A stretch of DNA of 64,000 bases, taken from positions 1 through 64,000 of the forward strand of contig DASTPT010000033.1 in NCBI GenBank assembly GCA_035762085.1, read 5' to 3'. The DNA comes from HRBIN12 sp035762085. Its GTDB lineage: Bacteria > Actinomycetota > UBA4738 > HRBIN12. Shown here piece after piece: positions 59,450 to 64,000 of the stretch; positions within the stretch are counted from its first letter, which is position 1; every line of letters begins with the position of its first letter. The position numbers and the translations under genes were made by a program. The notes below the pieces were generated by a model. The model saw only the letters and a program-made list of their open reading frames with translations, was not told the origin of the DNA and searched no databases.

Positions 59450-59462
59450 GTTCGCGAGCATA
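59450..59462 (-). promoter_or_regulatory. -10 box of the potassium channel gene, leaderless layout
   Basis: TATGCT at 59462-59457 (minus), 7 nt before GTG 59449. It includes the alternative ATG, which would then not be transcribed whole. Confidence 0.5.
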
Positions 59463-59513
59463 CCGGCGCGCCACGGCGGGACGATCGAGCCCGGACCGTG
59501 CGAGGATCGACCC

Positions 59514-60686
59514 GTGGAGCCGAGGGTCGCCGTCGTCGGCATCGGGCACGCCGGGTTCGCCGCGATCGCCGCCGGCGTCTCGTACAAGGAGCTGATGTTC
59601 GAGGCCGCGCAGCGCGCCGCGTTCGACGCCGGCATCGACCCGCGCTCCGAGGTCGACTCGTTCGTCTGCTGCTCCGAGGACTTCCTCGAGGGGACCAGCA
59701 TCTTCGACGAGTACGTGCCCGATCAGCTCGGCGCCGCGCAGCGGCCGGTGCACACGGTCGCGGGGGACGGGCTGCTCGGCGTGGCGACCGGGATCATGCT
59801 GATCCGCTCGGGCATCGCCCAGGTCGTGGCCGTCGAAGCGCACAGCAAGGCCTCGGACATCGTGACGCTCGGCCAGATCGAGGCGTTCGCGCTCGACCCG
59901 GTGTGGAACCGGCCGCTCGGCCTGTCGACGGCGGCGGTGGCCGGGCTCGACATGAACGCGTTCCTCGAGCGCACCCGGCTCACCGAGGAGCACTGCGCGA
60001 TGGTCGTGGCGAAGAACCGGCGGAACGCGCTCGACAACCCGCGCGCCGCGTACCCGGCCGACCTGGACCTGGGGCAGGTGGAGGGCTCGGCTCCGGTCTC
60101 GTGGCCGCTCCGCGAGCTCGAGGTCGCCGCCCCGGCGGACGGGTGCGTCGTCGCGATCCTCGCGGCCGAGGACCGGGCCCGCGACCTCACCGAGGGCCCC
60201 GCGTGGGTCCTGGGCGCGGGATGGTCCTCCGGCGCGGCCTCGCTCGAGAGCCGGGCCTGGGGGGAGGCCGACGGCGTCGCGCTGGCCGCGCAGATGGCCT
60301 TCCGGCAGGTCGGCATCCGGGACCCCGCCGAGGAGATCGACCTCGCCGAGGTCGACGACACGTACGCGTACCGCGAGCTCCAGCACCTGGAGGCGCTCGG
60401 CCTGGCCACGGCGGATGAGCTCGCCGAGCTGCTCGAGGAGGGCGAGCTCGAGGCCGACGGCGCCCTGCCCGTGAACGTCTCGGGCGGCGCACTCGGCTCG
60501 GGCGACCTGTTCGAGGCGAACGGGCTCGCCCGTCTGCAGGAGTGCGTCGAGCAGCTCCGTGGCGAGGCCGGCGAGCGACAGGTGGACGAGGTCTACACGG
60601 CGGTCGCGCAGTCCTGGCTGGGGGTGCCCTCGACGACGGGGGCGGTGGTCGTGCTCGCCAACGACGAGGGTGCGGGCGGCGGATGA
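59514..60686 (+). CDS. Thiolase-like protein, first gene of a DUF35 operon
   Basis: A 390-aa thiolase-fold protein. Canonical thiolase Cys (GxxNxxCxSG) is absent: the matching stretch reads AGDGLLGVATGI. The C-terminal GHP is GSGDLFEANG, so the catalytic His is also missing. VDDTYAYRELQHLEALG has Tyr residues at the position used by Ltp2-type acyl-CoA retro-aldolases. NSAxxL-like NVSGGALGSGD follows. GTG 59514 has a GAGGAT box 6 nt upstream. Probably an acyl-CoA carbon-carbon lyase or a non-catalytic partner. Coupled (ATGA) to the VOC gene. Confidence 0.82.
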   Translation: MEPRVAVVGIGHAGFAAIAAGVSYKELMFEAAQRAAFDAGIDPRSEVDSFVCCSEDFLEGTSIFDEYVPDQLGAAQRPVHTVAGDGLLGVATGIMLIRSGIAQVVAVEAHSKASDIVTLGQIEAFALDPVWNRPLGLSTAAVAGLDMNAFLERTRLTEEHCAMVVAKNRRNALDNPRAAYPADLDLGQVEGSAPVSWPLRELEVAAPADGCVVAILAAEDRARDLTEGPAWVLGAGWSSGAASLESRAWGEADGVALAAQMAFRQVGIRDPAEEIDLAEVDDTYAYRELQHLEALGLATADELAELLEEGELEADGALPVNVSGGALGSGDLFEANGLARLQECVEQLRGEAGERQVDEVYTAVAQSWLGVPSTTGAVVVLANDEGAGGG

Positions 60687-61039
60687 TCGGCCGCGTCGAG
60701 CACGTGTGGTTCTGGGTCGCCGACCTCGACCGAGCGATCGCGTTCTACGCCGAGGTGCTCGGCCTCCCGCTCGTCCGGCGCGAGGGGAACGAGTGGGCGG
60801 AGCTGGACGCCGGGCCGATCCGATTGGCCCTGCACGCGGGCGCCGGGGACGGCCGCGAACCGGGCGGCACGGTCGTGTTCGAGGTGGGGGACCTCGACGC
60901 GACGAGGCTCGCGATGCAGACGCGCGGCGCGTCGTTCGGGGACGAGGGCGAGGTCGAGGGGATGGCCCGGTTCGCCTCGTTCACGGACCCCGACGGGAAC
61001 CGGATGCAGCTGATCGAGCACGTCGGGGACCGTCGATGA
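60683..61039 (+). CDS. VOC-family (glyoxalase-like) protein
   Basis: A 118-aa single-domain protein. The N-terminal half has IGRVEHVWFWVADLDRAIAFY, and the second half has FTDPDGNRMQLIEHV with the conserved C-terminal Glu of the metal site. Both halves resemble the paired betaalphabeta units of the vicinal oxygen chelate fold. The substrate is unknown; in this operon a CoA-ester epimerase or lyase role is plausible. Overlaps the genes on both sides (ATGA). Confidence 0.85.
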   Translation: MIGRVEHVWFWVADLDRAIAFYAEVLGLPLVRREGNEWAELDAGPIRLALHAGAGDGREPGGTVVFEVGDLDATRLAMQTRGASFGDEGEVEGMARFASFTDPDGNRMQLIEHVGDRR

Positions 61040-62733
61040 GGCGCCGGGCCGCCGTCGTCGGCGCGGGCATGACGCGGTTCGTGCGCCGCGCGCAGGAGAC
61101 CGGCAAGGAGCTCGCGTGGGAGGCGGCGCGCGCGGCGCTCGGCTCGTGCGACCTCACGCTCGAGGACGTCGACGCCGTGTGCCTGACGAGCGCGCCCGAC
61201 GCGTTCGACGGTGTGCACAAGAAGGGGGAGTACCTGTCCGAGGGCGCGGGCGCATGGGGCAAGCCGTGCATCCGCACCTACGTCGGCGGCGGCAGCGGGG
61301 TGTTCGCGGGGATCCAGGCCTGGTACACGGTCGCGAGCGGGATGGCCGACGTCGCGCTCGTCGTGGCCGAGGAGAAGATGTCCTCGACCCAGCCGCACCC
61401 GCAGGGCGCGTTCCTCACGATCTTCGACAACGTCCTCGAGCGGCCCCTCGGCCCGAACCTGCTGTGGATCTTCGCGCTCGAGATGAACCGCTACATGAGC
61501 GTCCACGGCCTCGACAAGCGGGACATCGCCGCGGTGGCGGTGAAGAACAAGCGGAACGCCGTGGGGCATCCCTCGGCGCTCCTCGGGCAGGCCGAGATCA
61601 CCGTCGAGGACGTGCTCGCCTCGGAGACGCTCGCGTGGCCGGTGCAGCGCCTGGACGTGTCCCCGATCAGCGACGGCGCGGCGGCGCTCGTCGTCGCGGC
61701 CGAGGGCGTCGCCGAGCGCATCACCGACCGCCCCGTCTGGATCGAGGGCGTCGGCTGGAACCTGGACACCGCGTACTGGACGAACCGCGACCTGGTCTTC
61801 CCCGAGTACGTGGCGAACGCGGCGCGGATGGCCTACCGGATGGCCGGCGTCACCGAGCCGCGGAAGCAGATCCACGTCGCCGAGCCGTACGACCCGTTCG
61901 ACTACAAGGAGCTCCACCACCTGGAGGGGCTCCTGCTCTTCGACCGCGGCGCGGCCCCCGAGGCGGCCCGAGACGGCGTCCTCGACCGCGACGGCGACCT
62001 GCCGAGCTGCCCGAGCGGCGGTCTGCTCGGCGTGGGCAACCCGATCGCCGCGGCCGGGCTGATGAAGCTCGCGGAGCTCTTCTGGCAGCTCCGGGGCGAG
62101 GCGGGGGACCGACAGGTCCCTGGGACGCCGGAACGGGGCGTCGCGCAGGCGTGGGGCGACCTGATGCAGGTGGGGACCGTGGTCGTCATGGGGGTGGACG
62201 AGCACCGCGGGGCGAGCGACGGCGCGGGGCCGACCCCGCCCGCCGAGCCGGCGGGCCGCGGCCTGTCCGAGACCGAGTTCCGCTCGGCCGTCGGGGCCGT
62301 CGAGCACGCCGTCGACGCGCGGTACGAGTGGGATACGGGCGTGGCGGTCGGTCGCTTCCTCGAGGGCCTGCGCGAGGGGCGGATCCTGGGGCGCTCGTGC
62401 TCCGTGTGCGAGCGCGTGCTCGTGCCGCCGCGGATGTTCTGCGAGCGGTGCTTCCGTCCGACCGACGCGTGGGTGGAGGTCGAGACCACCGGGACGGTGC
62501 AGACGTACTCGATCTGTCACGTCGCGTGGGACATGCGGGCGCTCGACGAGCCCGAGCTGCCCGCGGTGGTCTCGATCGACGGGTCCGACGGCGGGTTCCT
62601 CCACGTGCTCGGCGACGTCGACCCCGCCGACGTCGCCGTGGGGATGCCCGTCGAGGCGGTCTGGAAGCACGTCGGCGAGCGCGAGGGCTCGATCCTGGAC
62701 ATCGCCTACTTCCGGCCGAGGAGGGACGCCTGA
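61036..62733 (+). CDS. Thiolase-like protein fused to a DUF35 (zinc-ribbon/OB) domain
   Basis: A 565-aa fusion. Residues 1-385 are thiolase-like, with GGGSGVFAGIQAWYTVASG in place of the Cys motif and CPSGGLLGVGNPIAAAG, where the usual GHP is GNP. AEPYDPFDYKELHHLEG has the Tyr pattern of Ltp2-like aldolases. After a Pro/Ala linker (about 390-405) the DUF35 part has a zinc ribbon, CSVCERVLVPPRMFCERC (C-x2-C-x10-C-x2-C), then the OB-fold. In known systems DUF35 partners are separate subunits, so a fusion is uncommon. ATGA start; the stop shares one base with the next start. Confidence 0.86.
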   Translation: MRRRAAVVGAGMTRFVRRAQETGKELAWEAARAALGSCDLTLEDVDAVCLTSAPDAFDGVHKKGEYLSEGAGAWGKPCIRTYVGGGSGVFAGIQAWYTVASGMADVALVVAEEKMSSTQPHPQGAFLTIFDNVLERPLGPNLLWIFALEMNRYMSVHGLDKRDIAAVAVKNKRNAVGHPSALLGQAEITVEDVLASETLAWPVQRLDVSPISDGAAALVVAAEGVAERITDRPVWIEGVGWNLDTAYWTNRDLVFPEYVANAARMAYRMAGVTEPRKQIHVAEPYDPFDYKELHHLEGLLLFDRGAAPEAARDGVLDRDGDLPSCPSGGLLGVGNPIAAAGLMKLAELFWQLRGEAGDRQVPGTPERGVAQAWGDLMQVGTVVVMGVDEHRGASDGAGPTPPAEPAGRGLSETEFRSAVGAVEHAVDARYEWDTGVAVGRFLEGLREGRILGRSCSVCERVLVPPRMFCERCFRPTDAWVEVETTGTVQTYSICHVAWDMRALDEPELPAVVSIDGSDGGFLHVLGDVDPADVAVGMPVEAVWKHVGEREGSILDIAYFRPRRDA

Positions 62734-63212
62734 TGCTCGAGAAGGTCTCGCGGCCAGCGTCGGTGCGGCGGTGGCCCGGCGCGATCCCGGTCGGCCACCG
62801 CTACACGCCCGGCCGTGCCGGCGAGGTCTTCTTCACGGCGCTCCGCGACGGGGGCGTGCTGCTCGGTTCGCGGTGCTCGCGCTGCGATGTTGTGTACGCG
62901 CCGGTCCGAGCCTTCTGCGAGCGGTGCTTCTCGGAGCTGGCGCCGGACACGGAGGTCGGCCCGGGCGGCGAGCTGACGTCCTTCACGATCGCGTTCGTCG
63001 ACGTGGACGGCCGCCCGCTCGACGTGCCCATCACGTACGGGCTCGTCCGTCTGGACGGCGCCGACACGGTGCTCCTGCACGTCGTCCTCGACGTCGACGA
63101 CGAGCCGCTCGAGATCGGCCAGCGCGTCGAGGCGGTCCTGCGACCCGAGGGCGACCGGACGGGCTCGATCCTCGACATCGAGGGCTTCCGGCCGGCGGGT
63201 CCCGGTTCCTGA
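62733..63212 (+). CDS. Stand-alone DUF35 (zinc-ribbon/OB) protein
   Basis: A 159-aa protein. After a short N-terminus the zinc ribbon CSRCDVVYAPVRAFCERC (C-x2-C-x10-C-x2-C) is followed by the OB-fold (ELTSFTIAFVDVDGR, DGADTVLLHVVLD). In archaeal and actinobacterial systems DUF35 proteins bind acyl-CoA and form complexes with thiolase-like proteins. It is probably the partner of the first, unfused thiolase-like protein. The start shares one base with the preceding stop. Last gene of the four-gene operon. Confidence 0.88.
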   Translation: MLEKVSRPASVRRWPGAIPVGHRYTPGRAGEVFFTALRDGGVLLGSRCSRCDVVYAPVRAFCERCFSELAPDTEVGPGGELTSFTIAFVDVDGRPLDVPITYGLVRLDGADTVLLHVVLDVDDEPLEIGQRVEAVLRPEGDRTGSILDIEGFRPAGPGS

Positions 63213-63233
63213 GGTCGCCGACCGGGCCGCTCG

Positions 63234-63245
63234 TATGCTGGCGCG
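63234..63245 (+). promoter_or_regulatory. -10 box of the zinc-ribbon cyclase gene, leaderless layout
   Basis: TATGCT at 63234-63239, 6 nt before GTG 63246. Confidence 0.6.
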
Positions 63246-64000
63246 GTGAGCCAGGCGGTGTGCGAGCGATGCGGCGCGCCACTGCCCGATGGCGCCCGGT
63301 TCTGCCCGTCCTGCGGGTTCCCCGTCGGCGCGCCGCCCCCCGAGGAGCGCAAGGTCGTCACGGTCATCTTCGTCGACCTCGTGGGCTCGACGAAGCTCTC
63401 CTCGCGGATCGATCCCGAGCGCTACCGCGAGGTCCTCGCCGCCTACTACCGCGTCGTGAGCGAGGAGCTCGAGTCGCTCCGTGGCCGCGCGGTGAACCTG
63501 GCCGGCGACGCCGTCGTCGGCGTCTTCGGCATCCCGCAGGCGCACGACGACGACGCCCTGCGGGCCGTGCGCGCCGGGCTCGCGCTCGTCGACCGCATCG
63601 GGCGGGTGGGCGAGGCGCTCGCGCTGCCCTCGCCGCTCCGGGTCCGCGTCGGGATCAACACCGGCCCGGTCGCGATCGGCTCCGAGGCCTCGGAGCAGGG
63701 GCTGCTGTTCGGCGCGACCGTGAACCTCGCGGCGAGGATCCAGCAGGCGGCCCGCCCCGGCGGGGTGCTGGTCGCCGAGACGAGCTGGCTGCTGACCGTC
63801 GAGCACGTTGAGTACGGCGAGCCCCTGCGGATCGAGGCCCGAGGGTTCGACGACGTCCCGACCGCGTGGCCGGCGCTGCGGCTGGCGCCACGGACCTCGC
63901 GACGAACGATCCCGCTCGTGGACCGCCGGCGCGAGCTCCGGCTGCTGACCGACACCTTCGAGGGCGTGCGCGAGACGGCCCGCGGGCACCTGGTCACGCT
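63246..64000 (+). CDS. Zinc-ribbon class III cyclase with ATPase domain (partial, C-terminus outside window)
   Basis: The first 251 residues of a large signalling protein. It has the zinc ribbon CERCGAPLPDGARFCPSCG at 6-24, then a class III cyclase domain (about 37-210). FVDLVGST and AVNLAGDAVVG hold the two metal Asp. The purine-specifying Lys is Asn, and VNLAARI keeps both the Asn and Arg of the transition state. The chain continues into an AAA-type ATPase start (LVDRRRELRLLTDTFEG), as in the cyclase-ATPase-TPR family of Actinobacteria. A third, more canonical cyclase in this window. Leaderless GTG start. Confidence 0.88.
   Translation, partial: MSQAVCERCGAPLPDGARFCPSCGFPVGAPPPEERKVVTVIFVDLVGSTKLSSRIDPERYREVLAAYYRVVSEELESLRGRAVNLAGDAVVGVFGIPQAHDDDALRAVRAGLALVDRIGRVGEALALPSPLRVRVGINTGPVAIGSEASEQGLLFGATVNLAARIQQAARPGGVLVAETSWLLTVEHVEYGEPLRIEARGFDDVPTAWPALRLAPRTSRRTIPLVDRRRELRLLTDTFEGVRETARGHLVT

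Overview
The window is a high-GC (about 70% by eye), gene-dense bacterial chromosome segment. It looks like a member of the Actinomycetota. The signs are a class E sortase, an F420-dependent NADP reductase, DUF1918 and DUF5317 proteins, a GuaB3-type IMPDH relative, Rv1900c-like hydrolase/cyclase fusions, many GTG starts, and TANNNT -10 boxes placed 6-10 nt before start codons (leaderless mRNA style). I cannot place it below phylum. I see no tRNA, rRNA, IS element, CRISPR array or attachment site.

Layout. 1-4871: exopolysaccharide genes (XrtA-type deacetylase, initiating sugar-phosphate transferase, UDP-xylose synthase, UDP-glucose dehydrogenase). 5236-10748: a secreted-protein island with three paralogous beta-propeller proteins, a short O-antigen-ligase-like protein and a lipoprotein. 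10865-12981: groES-groEL with a perfect CIRCE operator and a strong terminator. 13201-19223: an alkaline-phosphatase-superfamily enzyme coupled to APS kinase, then guaB3-guaA and a lipoprotein. 19267-25784: class E sortase, pcrA, an RTX-repeat metallophosphoesterase, a ceramidase-like CREST membrane protein, a PPOX-family protein, a D-lactate dehydrogenase-like enzyme and a 55-aa membrane peptide.

25798-28504 holds a tandem pair of alpha/beta-hydrolase/class III cyclase fusions. 28577-49508 is central metabolism: methylmalonyl-CoA mutase B12 subunit with sucCD; purN-purH; folD-metF; citrate synthase; malate dehydrogenase; two-subunit class I fumarase; sdhCDAB; and the mutase catalytic subunit. 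Together these carry propionyl-CoA carbon into the TCA cycle and feed one-carbon and purine synthesis. Small membrane and zinc-binding proteins of unknown function are interspersed.

49644-64000 holds a secreted DUF4397 protein, npdG, a DUF5317 protein, a 30-aa ORF followed by a membrane histidine kinase, acyl-CoA carboxylase alpha chain divergent from birA, a PH/SHOCT membrane protein, a potassium island (KhtT/KhtU-like antiporter convergent with a TVGF-filter channel), a four-gene thiolase-like/VOC/DUF35 operon, and the start of a zinc-ribbon cyclase-ATPase that runs off the window.

The most notable observations are the recurrent leaderless promoter layout; the guaB3 leader, with a 4-codon ORF directly followed by a 12-bp GNRA hairpin; the three-paralogue propeller family; the two cyclase fusions that have both lost the hydrolase nucleophile; the thiolase-like/DUF35 operon lacking thiolase catalytic residues; and three small proteins (30, 54 and 55 aa) with convincing start signals.
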